NCBI GenBank assembly: GCA_948474755.1
Contig: CAOLHI010001238.1
Location: 248,001-312,000 of the forward strand
DNA from: Ctenosaura bakeri
Lineage: Eukaryota; Chordata; Lepidosauria; Squamata; Iguanidae
Direction of reading: 5' to 3'
Length of the DNA stretch: 64,000 nt
A program made the position numbers and the translations under genes. The notes under the pieces were generated by a model. It was not told the origin of the DNA. It was given only the letters and a program-made list of their open reading frames with translations, and made no database searches. This document shows positions 45,301-55,189 of this stretch, in pieces; position 1 is the stretch's first letter, and each line of letters begins with the position of its first letter.

Positions 45301-48099
45301 GTCTCGAGGACCTTCCTTCTATACACATAGGATTGCCCCCATGAAGAATGGAGCCTAGATTTACCCATTCACACACAGAAGTTGTCCACTTTTACATTAA
45401 TCTAGTCACAGATTGGCTGATATGTGCATGTGACCAAACCCATATTGGAATCAAGAGGGAAAGGCCTAGCTTTACTTGTTTCTGCTTGCCCATAAAACTG
45501 AATGTCTGAAGAGAGCTTTTGAAAGAGGTGACTAATATATTAGTCATTGCAACCAGAGTGTGCTTGGAAGATATATGGAACAAAAATGATGGTATTAAAC
45601 AAATAATTATCTTTTCCATTAACTCACAGCAAGTTTGCCTGCAATGTAATGTAATAATCATCCCTCAAGTTACCAGGGAAGGCATGTGTGGTCTGCAGTG
45701 GTTGCAAAGTGATATCTGGGTGCCATCATATCTCCACAATGGGTAGTTCTCTCCCAGAAACCCATGCCAGTTCCCAGGCTCAGGCAGAAAGGTAGGAAAG
45801 GCTGCCAATTAGAAGAAGTCTTTTTGGTTGTCAGGGCCAGGTTTCACCATGGGGTCGGAGCTCTATGACTGTGGTGTAAGTTTCATCAGTCTGTCTGACC
45901 CTGGAACATTTAATCAAGTTCAGCAGGTATGCTCGCGGTCAATAGGCTTTGGAACTTCTTCCCACTTATCCTCCCTCCCTCCCGGGTATCAGTAGAAAGT
46001 AACTCTTTGAGTGGTAATTTTGTTTGGGATCTTTCATAATGTCTGAGAATGATTTGTTAAAACTTTGGAGATTTGGGGATAAGGCTGGTTCCATTTTGGG
46101 GAGATGAGTTCTGTATGCCTGGCATACTCAATCTGGACAATCTCCTTAAGGGGACTTTGGGGTCTAGGGAAACTGGGTCATGCCCTGGGCATTATGGTGT
46201 AAAGCACAGGGCACAAAAGAACACCAACCACCCTTGCCACATTTCAGTACGTCAGTGACACATATGTGAGGGGGGAAAATCAATTATCTCAACACTTAAT
46301 AACAAAGAATTTTTGTCAGAATTTATAATGATGGATTCATAACTCAAGCAAATTAGTAATTATGATGCTACGCTCACCTACTGATAAATACAGAATGCCG
46401 CCTTAAAATCAGACTGTTAATACATTGCTCAGTACTGTCTGTAATTTTGGGGTGGTGGTGGAATGTGATACAAATGCTCCCCACACCCCCTAGCTGTTTG
46501 GCAGTATTTGGGGACATTTTTTTCAGAGTATGTCTCTGCTAGGCCTCCTGGGGGATCAGTGAGCCCCTTTAAACTCCAACAGTTGCTCCCGCCTCCTGGT
46601 CTACATTGTTCAAGAATGGCTTTTGACACTGTTCTGATCTCTTCTTTGAGACACCAAAGAATTTAACTTTGGATCTTATGCATGCAAAGCCAGAGACAAG
46701 CAGTTATCTCCGTTACTTCAGGGCAGATTTTTCAAGAGCGATCCACAGGGATGAACATATTTTTGGACAAGGGTAAAGCACCAAGGAATGCTTCCATGAA
46801 GCCAGAGGTAGCTCCCATAAACTCTGGTGTGGGATTCACAGCATCTGAACAATAGAGACATTGCCCACCTCTATGCAAAACAAATCATACATTATTACTG
46901 AGCTAAAGTAATTTTCCAAAGAACTGAACTTGTGTCTATGTATTGGCTTAATTTGAGTTATTCCACCACAACCTATTTGTAAGAAGCATGTAAACAGACT
47001 ACACATATGTGTGCACACACACACACATTGTGATTTCACTTTCTTTCTTTTTTTTCAAAAGGAGATACAATCATCCATACTATTGCTTGGCGATCTTATG
47101 ACCTGCCCCCTATTTTTCTTGGCAGTGTTCTCTGGTGAACTTCACAAAGGCTCTGTTATGCATGAATTGCACTTCAATTCATTTTCACTAGCAAAAGATT
47201 TCTATCGTCTACCACTCCACTCCTACCACATTGTAGTACAGATGTCATATTAAAAAAAGAAAAAAAAGGATGGATTTTCTTCTTTGCACTAGGGTAGGCT
47301 AACTGACTTGGATTATACTGGCAAAAGTTGGCATGAATGCAACTCATATTTGAGTAAAAGTTGCAACCTGAAATTAATTAGAAATGATTTATCTTACTTG
47401 CAAGGGTCTAGGTCAGGCAAACATTTCTCCCTGGATTCCTATTATATAACAGATTGCCAGTCAGTCTCTTGCAAACCAAACATTATAACCTTGTTGTATG
47501 ACTTCCAGTTATTGACTGGAAACAAGTTTGTTCCAGAAACCAAATTGATGTTTGACTTGGATATATTGAAACGTTTATGGAAAAGTCTTTTAAAACCCCT
47601 CCCTGTGTAAAGTAAATTACATGGTGTACAGAGAATAAAGTATCTCTCTTTTTTCTCTTTCTGTCCAAGAAGGAGTCATCCAAATGATGCAGGACAAAAC
47701 AATAGCTGATCAGTTTTTAAGTACAAAATAGTTGCTCCATCCTCCCCAGTCTCAACTGGTGAGTGAGTTCTGATCAAAGCTGGCCCAAAATATTTGTCTG
47801 TGGCACATAGCAAATCGTCTTCCTGTCTGAACCCTAGTCAAAGCCAACCAAGTTACAGGTATGCCTCAGTTAACAAAGTGGTTGTCTTCCTGGGCATTAC
47901 TTCTTTCACAGAAAATTTGGCATCAGAGGCAAAAATGGCATTGAAAGAATAAAGATACATTCCTATACCACACATGCATGCACATGTACACACACACAAA
48001 GAGCAGAACAACATGTTACAATATAGTCTGCTGAACACATACAGTTTCTTGGGTCTTGTTGGTTTCCTGGTGATTTGTTCAAGCAAATTGTCAATTCTG
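45301..48099. other. Non-coding, nothing firmly recognised
   Basis: A possible decayed element lies at 46430-46630 and another at 47855-47950 (GGTATGCCTCAGTTAACAAAG, a repeat-like word). No genes. A short (CA)n is at 47013-47026. Confidence 0.35.
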
Positions 48100-48600
48100 G
48101 ATCATGTATCTTGCCTGTGGTTCTAAAAGAATAAATTGTAATCTTGTCTTAATATCAAGTCATTGGTCTCTAGGTCATACAGGTGTGCTCAGGTCTCATC
48201 AAAATTCCCCCCAAAAGGTGTCCTTGCAGGCTTCAAATCATACCAACAGTTCTGAACACACATGCAGTCTCTTCTCTTTCACATCAACTGTTAACTGATG
48301 AGGTACCCACGTGGCACACGTGGCACACGTGTATCCAAGGTTGTGGATAATCTGCTCAACAGCCCTGCGACCACAGCTAAGTTTCTCAGCAATCTCTCAG
48401 ACAGTCATATGCCAGTCTTTATAAATCATGGTGTCTACCTTGTTTTGGTTTTAATTGGTGGCCTCTATTGATGGCCTTCCATGACATGGTTTGTCGTCAA
48501 CACTGGTTTTGTCTTTAAATTTTTTTACCAATATTTGCACGTTACTCTTATCAATTGTCAGCTCACAATACATATTTCTGAGCCTTCAGTGGATGTTAGC
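48100..48600 (-). pseudogene. Mariner-family transposase remnant
   Basis: On the minus strand, starting near 48545: KKFKDKTSVDD, then CHGRPSIEA, then NKVDTMIYKDWHMTV*EIAE (48400-48450) and VEQIIHNLGY, then WVPH and, near 48250, LHVCSELL*FEA. At about 48190-48200 comes FDET*AHLYDLET. These are, in order, the helix-turn-helix half, the GRP linker, the second HTH, the WVPH.LT box and the first catalytic Asp region (DET) of mariner transposases. Several stops and frameshifts make it dead. The second and third catalytic residues are not found. The terminal inverted repeats are not visible. Confidence 0.72.
48308..48331. repeat. Three CACGTG motifs in a 9-bp tandem repeat
   Basis: CACGTG at 48308-48313, 48317-48322 and 48326-48331, separated by GCA. 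It lies inside the dead mariner, so it is most simply a small tandem expansion. CACGTG is also the canonical E-box. Confidence 0.9.
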
Positions 48601-48617
48601 AGCAGTATATCCTTCCT

Positions 48618-49035
48618 TACACCCCTTTCGCACAGCATTTTCAATGCGAAAGGGCCCCTTGAGCATCGCGTAAATGTGAGGAGTGGTCCACACGATGCAC
48701 TCACACTTGCGTGATGCTCCAGGGCCTGACACAGACCGCGCACACATTTTTTCATTTTCGGCTTGAAGCCAAAAATGGTGAGCGGTTGCGCATTGCCCAG
48801 GGCCCTGCACACACTTACCTTGCATGCGGAGCCTCGGGAGCAGGCCGGTCGCACTTCCTGTCTCAGTGCAGCCTCGGAAGGTCCCAGGCTGCACTGCAAA
48901 AGGAAAAGGCGGGTCTTTTGTGCGAGCAGGAAGCTCGTGTGGATCCAGAGAAGCAGGGAAGCAAGAGCCTCTCTCCGGAGGCTGCTTGCGCGAGCATCGC
49001 ACCCCAGTGCCGAAAATGGGTAAGTTGCGGCAAGG
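48618..49035. mobile_element. GC-rich cluster of palindromes, MITE-like
   Basis: At least three strong hairpins occur: CCCTTTCGCA/TGCGAAAGGG (48625-48657), a 20-bp imperfect stem GAGCATCGCGTAAATGTGAG/CTCACACTTGCGTGATGCTC (48661-48720), and CAGTGCAGCCT/AGGCTGCACTG (48863-48895). Between them a longer imperfect palindrome is centred on CGGCTTGAAGCC (about 48760). CTTACC near 48817 and the strong donor-like GGGTAAGT at 49018 are also mirror-related. Open frames on both strands (up to 162 codons) come from high GC and symmetry. This looks like one or more fold-back DNA transposons. Confidence 0.6.
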
Positions 49036-49296
49036 GTCTTAGTCATGAACTAGACTGCTCTTTGTTTCTGCTTTATATCCATGGTTATGCAACACTTAGA
49101 AATATAGCAATTATGTCAGTCAGTCAAGAATTAGTCTATCTGCTAGTGTAATACTGTCACATTTGGATTAATAGTTTCAGAGAAAATAGCACACAGGCAT
49201 TACTTTCAGTACGACCCTATTTTGGCACCTATATAGAAAATCCTATTAATACCTCGCCATTTCCCTGGCAGTATAACTAAAACAATGACTTTACAT
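49036..49296. other. Non-coding, nothing recognised
   Basis: Short AT-rich spacer before the Helitron. Confidence 0.4.
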
Positions 49297-49716
49297 CTAC
49301 TATATAAAAGTCAAAGTTTGTATGTTTGTTTGTCTCTATCAGGCGAAGACTTCATATGATTGGCTGTGTGAGGTGAAGACTTCATATGATTGGCTGCCTG
49401 AGAAGATTCTATGGAATCCTGGGGCTTGCAGTTTAGGGAGGGGCCTTTAGAATTCTCAGCCAGAGAGCTCTTGGGCCTGGCCTGTTTCTATGGAGATGAT
49501 GCTTAGCAGCAAGAAGGAGGGCAGCGTATTCCCTCAGGAACCCAACCTGTGTATGCTAATAACTCTGAATACAGATTGGATTGGGGAATATAGGGAACAG
49601 TTACAGGTACTGGACAAGACAGTTTGGGGAATTTGAGACACAGGATCCCAAATCTTTCTAACAAGTATTACCTATGAGAAAATAAAATCCCAGGCAACGT
49701 TGGGTATATACGCTAG
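49297..49716 (+). mobile_element. Complete non-autonomous Helitron (420 bp)
   Basis: The 5' end is TCTACTATATAAAAG after an A at 49296. The 3' end is CTAG (49713-49716) before a T at 49717, so it lies exactly between A and T as rolling-circle Helitrons do, without target duplication. CCCAGGCAACGTTGGG, 9-10 bases before CTAG, is the decayed 3' hairpin (CCCGGGCAACGCCGGG type). There is no Rep/helicase gene. 49408-49480 is the same as part of MITE 'P' in reverse, so the Helitron carries a captured or shared segment. Confidence 0.9.
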
Positions 49717-49732
49717 TAACTAATTTGCTGCC

Positions 49733-49869
49733 TTTTCATGACTCTCCAAATCAGTTCCCTATGACAGCTGCCCCACTCTCTCCAATGCTAGGAAAGTGGC
49801 CCTGTTCCTCTAGCATTGGACAGAGTGGGGCAGCTGTCTAAGGGAACTGATTTGGAGAGTCATGAAAAA
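49733..49869. repeat. Near-perfect 137-bp palindrome (60-bp arms)
   Basis: The left arm 49733-49793 runs TTTTCATGACTCTCCAAATC through AGTTCCCTATGACAGCTGCC to CCAATGCTAGGA. The right arm 49807-49869 is its reverse complement with only a few changes (an AT/TA swap, one C/G, and a short indel near the loop). The loop is under 20 bases. It starts 16 bases after a Helitron end. A third partial arm (GATTTGGAGGGTCATGAAAAGG) follows at 49882. It is either a fold-back MITE or a long hairpin-RNA locus. Confidence 0.9.
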
Positions 49870-50279
49870 GTAGAAAATATGATTTGGAGGGTCATGAAAA
49901 GGCTGTTCTGCTAATTGATGTCCCCAATCCCAAAGGAGTGAAGTGATCCATACCTTGTCCCCCCTCAACTTTTTTTCTTTACGTGCTTGGATCCACAAAG
50001 CTGCTGCTCTTAAAATGAACAGAAGGATGCTGTGGGTACACTAGGGAGATGAGAAGTGACAAGTACCATCGCATTTACCTTTATATTTTCAGTTAAATAT
50101 TTATCTATAAATATACCATTTCTCAGTTGTAGTTTGGGAAGGAGTCTCACCTACAAAGAAATCTGTTAATACAGCAGTGTGATGCCCTTTTGGTCTTTTC
50201 TTTATGATATCATGGATTCACTGAACTGCATTACATTCCACATTGGTCCTTTCATTGTCTTACATTTATGTCCCTTCTT
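49870..50279. other. Non-coding
   Basis: Apart from the extra palindrome arm at 49882-49903, nothing is recognised. Confidence 0.4.
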
Positions 50280-50400
50280 CCTTCGTGGAGCCTAAGGTAG
50301 CACATCAATGGTTCTCACTAGATCTCCCATCCAGGCACTGACCAGGCATAGGCCTGTTATCTTCATCCCCTGAAGCCCCACATGCTTCCTGTCAATACCC
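50280..50400 (-). mobile_element. SINE fragment with 5S-like or tRNA-SINE word
   Basis: CTAGATCTCCCATCCAGGCA, CTGACCAGGC reads in reverse as GCCTGGTCAGTGCCTGGATGGGAG, close to the 5S internal region. The neighbouring sequence (GTGGAGCCTAAGGTAGCACA) is more like a tRNA-SINE tail. The family is uncertain. Confidence 0.4.
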
Positions 50401-50879
50401 AGGGACCATATCTTTCTACTTCCTGCCTCCTGGTAATTTGCAGTACCAAGAAAAACTTAGAACTGAGAAGAACTGGAATAAGTTCCATCGTGATTCCTAG
50501 ATGAACATTCATGGTCTTAGTAGGCCTCTTTGGTGACAGCTAAGTGATTTCTATGGTATGGCAGGTAGGAAGGAAACTCTGTGTATGCAGTATACTTTAA
50601 ACATCTTTCTTATTGCATGGGGGAAAAATCACTTGGTCCTTTTTGGTTTAACAAAATTATTGCATAACATTCATTGACCTTGTGTATTGGTCCATTTTAC
50701 TTCACTTCAGACATTATTTGTAATAGGAAAAGGAGTTGCAAAGTTTAAAAAGAGCCACAGGAATGGTAGAAGTCTCATTTATAAAAGGTTGTGTGTTGAC
50801 CTTCTCAGTCTTGTTTTGTTTTGCTTTGGTATGCTTAACTGCCCCCAGGAGGTCATTAACAGACAGTGGTGACTGTTGT
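50401..50879. other. Non-coding, nothing recognised
   Basis: No repeats or genes recognised. Confidence 0.4.
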
Positions 50880-51110
50880 CAGATCTTGCTGTTTAATTAG
50901 ATCACAGTTTCTGTCAAAATTCCAAAATTCTTTTTGGCACATGCCAAAATTTTCACAGTTTTTAATCTTTAATGTTGTAATATTTCTTAAACAATAAGCA
51001 GCAGCATCTACCAGACAGTCAACAAATTTATTTAAATATTTACAGTATACACTTAAAAATATGTGCCTCAGGTTAGATTCATGGAGATGTGACATCTCAT
51101 TTTCCAAACC
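50880..51110. other. Candidate conserved non-coding element
   Basis: Repeat-free, AT-rich block with TTTAATTAGATCACAG and TTTGGCACATGCCAAAA, the latter a near-perfect NFI-like palindrome (TTGGCACATGCCAA). No coding frame. Conservation is untested. Confidence 0.28.
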
Positions 51111-51813
51111 CATCCTGTGGGTAATCCCTTAAAACTCATATTGACATTAATAGAAGCCTTAAGAAACAGACCTACTGGGGTGCTCAGCTAGATCTTTAAG
51201 GAAGCAGAGCCTTGTTGCCAATCTTGTCTCCATCCATCAAGAATTCTAACATTATTCTAAAAACAAACTCTTCTCTCAAACAGTAAACAAGACTATTGAT
51301 ATTTCTTAATTAGCCTTGGAATGACAAGACCAGGGTATATAATCTGTGACATCAAGTGCTTGGTCAGTTTCAAATCCCTCTTCCACCATAATATCTCCCA
51401 TTGTAGGAATGTTTTAAAATTATTCCCAAGGAGACATACATACTAAAAAATGTATAAATGAGGGTGGGCTGGAGAAGAACCCAGGTTCATTTGGAGTTCT
51501 CTCTCCCTGCCCTCCCTCTGTTCTGGAAGAGTAGGGGAATAACTTGAATTCTTCATTAGATTAAAATCTGAGGCAAAGAAGTTGTTTTCTAACTGTAGAT
51601 GCTTAAAATTTACTGGGTTCAGAAATAAGTCACAAAATATGAAATTTGGCAATATCACATTGTGCATTTTGTGTTATTATTTGGGACAACTGGAATCGCC
51701 CTAAGCTGTTTGGAGCTACATCATGTGTCCTTAACCATGTGAACACTCCTGCTTAAATTCTTATGAGCAGAATCCAAATAGTTATACAAAGTAAAGGAGG
51801 AAGGTTCCTATCA
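51111..51813. other. Non-coding, nothing recognised
   Basis: No repeats or genes recognised. Confidence 0.4.
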
Positions 51814-52019
51814 TAGGGCCTTTCCGCTCTACAGTGTTACAGTGCTATTACTCCACTTTCAACATCCTGGAGAATTCTGGGGTTTGTAGTTTACTGAGGC
51901 CAAAGAGTTCTCTGGCTGAGAATTCTGAATGCCCCTCCCTAACTGCAAACCCCAGGATTCCATAGGATGTTGAAAATGGAATAGCAGCACTGTAACAGTG
52001 TAGTACAAAAAGGCCCTTA
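51814..52019. mobile_element. Palindromic hAT-like MITE 'P', copy 2
   Basis: The ends TAGGGCCTTTCCGCTCTACA and, reversed, TAAGGGCCTTTTTGTACTAC, with inner arms CCACTTTCAACATCCTGG and, reversed, CCATTTTCAACATCCTATGG. The whole 206-bp unit is collinear with 45094-45300, including the centre GTTCTCTGGCTGAGAATTC. The GGGCCTTT-type termini fit hAT elements. An exact 8-bp target duplication is not evident. Confidence 0.82.
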
Positions 52020-52510
52020 GTTCTGTCTACGCCATTACCCTGTGCCCCTTTCTTCCCCAACCCAAGGAAGGGACTAATTTAGAGAACGGGATGAAGCATC
52101 AGACTCTTCTATAGTTGTGCAGCTTATCATCCTTCACTGGAGTTTTTAAAATAGATATTGGATGGGCTATTCATCAGGCATTCTTTTGAAGTTAAATAGT
52201 CAATTATCTCTTGCGTCTCTTTGTTAATTTGCTAGAGTAGTTAGTGACAAATCAAAAGAGCTACATACACACATCTGCCAACAAGCACATTTATTAAATT
52301 CACAAATATTATTATGTTGAAAATGTAATTCATATTATGAAGCAAAGCAAAATATGATTATTTTATGGTCCATTTCATTGAGAAAGTAAACCACTAAATT
52401 TAATTTCCATTAGATCATCTTCTTAATGAAACTTATACATAATTCACAGTTTTAAACATCATCACCACCACCACCACCACATCTGATAATTAGCTGAATT
52501 TAGTAAACCA
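52020..52510. other. Non-coding; 52190-52460 is a candidate conserved block
   Basis: AT-rich and repeat-free apart from a short (CAC)n at about 52461-52480. TTAATTTGCTAG and TTTAATTTCCATTAGATC words occur. No coding frame. Confidence 0.3.
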
Positions 52511-52877
52511 CTTGTGCATTTACCTGACGTTGCCCAGGATTTTATTTTCCTCTTAAGAACTCAGCAAACTGTCTTCTCCAATATCTGCAACTTTTCCCCA
52601 TATTCCCCAATCCAATCTGTATTCAGAGTTATTAACATAGAGAGGTTGGGTTCCTGAGGGAATACGCTGCTCCCTCCTTCTTGCTGCTAGGCCTCGTCTC
52701 CATAGCAACTGGCCTGAGGCCCAAAAGCTCTCTGGCTGAGAATTCTAAAGGCCCCTCCCTGAACTGCCAATCCCAGGATTCTATAGAATCTTCACAACCA
52801 GCCAATCATATGAGGTCTTCACCTGTCTGATGCAGACAAACAGACAAACTCATAAACTTTGACTTTTATATAGTAGA
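52511..52877 (-). mobile_element. Non-autonomous Helitron (367 bp)
   Basis: Reverse orientation to the 49297 copy. On the plus strand it begins CTTGTGCATTTACCTGACGT (3' end mutated, CAAG for CTAG, after an A at 52510) and ends TTTTATATAGTAGA, the complement of TCTACTATATAAAA. The hairpin block CCTGACGTTGCCCAGG is present. The MITE-P core is at 52711-52790. It directly abuts the next Helitron. Confidence 0.88.
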
Positions 52878-53408
52878 CTAGTGTATTTACCCATTGTTGC
52901 CAGGGATTTTATTTTCCTCTTAAGAACTCACCAAGCAGTCTTCTCTAGTACCTGTAACTTTCCCCCATATTTCCCAATCTGTATTCAGAGTTGTTAACAC
53001 AGAGAGGTTGGGTTCCTGAGAGAATATTCTGTCCTCCTCCTTGCTGCTAGGACTCATCTCCATAGCAACCAGCCTATTCTAGTACCTGTATTTTTTCTCC
53101 ATATTTCCCAATCCAATCTATATTCAGAATTCTTAACAGAGGTTGGGTTTCTGAGGGAATACACTGCCCTTCTTCTTGCTGCTAGGCCTCATCTCCATAA
53201 CAACTGGCCTGAGGCCCAAAAGCTCTCTGGCTGAGAATTCTAAAGGCCCCTCCCTGAACTGCCAATCCCAGGATTCTATAGAATCTTTACAGCCAGTCAA
53301 TCATATGAGGTCTTCTCGCCTCACACAGCCAATCATCTGAGGTCTTCACCTGCCTGACGCAGACAAAGAGACAAACTCACTCACAAACCTTGATTTTTAT
53401 ACAGTAGA
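52878..53408 (-). mobile_element. Non-autonomous Helitron (531 bp) with internal 134-bp duplication
   Basis: On the plus strand it starts CTAGTGTATTTACCC and ends TTTTTATACAGTAGA before a T at 53409, i.e. A|TC in its own orientation. Its CTAG end sits against the first base of the neighbour's TC end, meaning it inserted between the host A and the T of that element. Two collinear units start with CTAGTACCTGTA at 52945 and 53079 (134-bp period). Only the second continues into the MITE-P core (53206-53281). Confidence 0.88.
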
Positions 53409-53513
53409 TGAGGAATCTCCACAGTAGTAATACAAATACAACTGGTGCCCCTAAGGACAAAGGGAGGCAGACTAATTTACTTTGAATTCCACTGACTAAT
53501 AAGGGCTAGGGCC

Positions 53514-53834
53514 TTGGGTTGGGTAGCACTCTCTACCTCCACCTTAATAAGACTTGTAAAGATTCAGGATGGTAGCAGTGAGATCAAGCACGTGCTCACT
53601 GTCAGGAGGGCTCTATTTGAGCCTGAAGATAGGAGGCAGGCAGGAAGCAGTAACAGTAGCAGAACCATGGCAGAAGCAGCTCCTGAGAAAGAAAGCAGGC
53701 AGTCTGAGTCACCTGAGAAAAGTGAGAACATGGTCTGGGACCACACTGAGATGAGAGCAGATCCCAGAAATTCTCTGTGCCTTCACTATAGGAGGCATAT
53801 GACCACTGGTAAATTGCCAGGTGTCAAATTATAA
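53514..53834 (+). other. Open frame with a strong Kozak ATG, uncertain
   Basis: Inside a 106-codon frame, ATG at 53668 is in the context GCAGAACCATGGCAG, a strong initiation context, and begins MAEAAPEKESRQSESPEKSE, a charged, disordered-looking peptide. The frame closes at 53834. The 5' splice or promoter context is not visible. It could be the start of a retroelement gag or a chance frame. I do not recognise a family. Confidence 0.2.
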
Positions 53835-54296
53835 CACCAGCAGCCTTCTCAAACACCTTGAGAGACAGCTCAAAGTGATACTGTACAACACAGAAGCAAA
53901 ATAAAATCACAGCAGTCAGGCAACAGGGAGAAAATTTCATTGTGTATGAGCAAAAGGTGATCAGTCCCCTGGAAACTTTCAGTGCCAGGATCACCAAATG
54001 TCAATACCTTAAGGGAAAATGGGGGATTCATCAGGGAGATAGCGCAACTTAGCTTCCTAGTGAAATGTCTTCTCACAACTCCCCCCACTGCCACATACAC
54101 TGCTTATGGTAAGTTAATGTATCTCACCAATCAGACTATTGGTATAATAAAGTAAAAGTGTTCTCTCCTGAGGAAAGCTGTAATTTCATTATCAATATCA
54201 AATCATTATTACCATACCTGATCATTAGTTAAATTTTAACAGACTTAGCTAATTACACTTGTCATCCTGGCACAGGAAGCAAGATGCAGCATCTAA
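53835..54296. other. Non-coding, nothing recognised
   Basis: No repeats or genes recognised. Confidence 0.4.
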
Positions 54297-54500
54297 ACAT
54301 AGAATCATAGAGTTGGAAGACACCCCAGGGGCCATCGAGTCCAACCCCCTGCCATGCAGGAACCCACATCAAAGCAATCCTGACAGATGGCCATCAAGCC
54401 TCTGCTTAAAAACCTCCAAAGAAGGAGACTCCACCACACTCTGAGGCAGCATATTCCACTCCGAACGGCTCTGACTGTCAGGAAATTCTGACAGTGGTAT
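54297..54500 (-). mobile_element. CR1 LINE 3' end
   Basis: On the plus strand it starts ATAGAATCATAGAGTTGGAA, the complement of the CR1 terminus, then CATCGAGTCCAACCCCCTGC, GCCATCAAGCCTCTGCTTAA and GGAGACTCCACCACACTCTG, ending near CTGACTGTCAGGAA. This is the well-known C-terminal/3' UTR sequence of amniote CR1. It is heavily 5' truncated, as most CR1 copies are. Confidence 0.9.
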
Positions 54501-54678
54501 CAGTGATGCTTTGCTTCTCTACTTACCCGCCTCTGACCAGATGCTTGTCTGCCTAATATCCCACTGTCTTTGCTCTTCCGTGGTGCAGTTGTTCTCTATA
54601 GAGATTGGGGGCCTTCCAGTTGCTATAAGTACTTGGAGGACTATACAAAGTCAGCCCAGACTAAACAGTGAACAGTGC

Positions 54679-54737
54679 TCTATATCTATATCTATATCTA
54701 TATCTATATCTATCTATCTAGATATATATATATATAT
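54679..54737. repeat. Compound (TATATC)n(TATC)n(TA)n microsatellite
   Basis: TATATC units, then TATC units, then TA units. The ISISISIS-type open frame is an artefact. Confidence 0.95.
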
Positions 54738-55189
54738 GAGAAAACACCGAATATCACAGGTCCCTAGCATAAAGCTTCCTGAAGACACCTGCCTGAAATT
54801 TGGCTGGGTAGATCCTCCTAAGGATCTACCATGTCTATATATAAATTTTATGTCAATTATAGTTGCATTTTGGTTTCCCAATCAGTGGAGGAAGGCTAGT
54901 GATCTGGATTCCTGAATTTCAAGGTAGACTTGCGGTCTGAATCACATTGGGTCCAAATCAATCCCCATCTAATTGAGTCCAGACCCAAATTAGGGCTGTA
55001 ATGGTAAGGTTATCAACAGTCCACAAATTGTGACCATTTCAGCGACTGAGAAAACCAGCTGGATGAATCCTACTTTAAATGATTGGCAATGTGTGTTGGG
55101 CTGGATATAGTAGTGCCATAAGAACTTACAGCCTAATTTAGATGGAGACATTATGGGATATGACTTTCACTTACAGAAATCACTGAGTA
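54738..55189. other. Non-coding, nothing recognised
   Basis: No repeats or genes recognised. Confidence 0.4.

Noticed and set aside
48558..49151. Long overlapping frames on both strands (162 and 146 codons)
   Set aside because: They arise from GC-rich palindromic DNA, where both strands look alike; no domain is seen.
52945..53215. CRISPR-like or satellite array
   Set aside because: Only two diverged 134-bp units inside a Helitron; no spacer structure.
54511..54915. 134-codon frame with ISIS repeats
   Set aside because: Translation of a compound TATC microsatellite plus chance extension.
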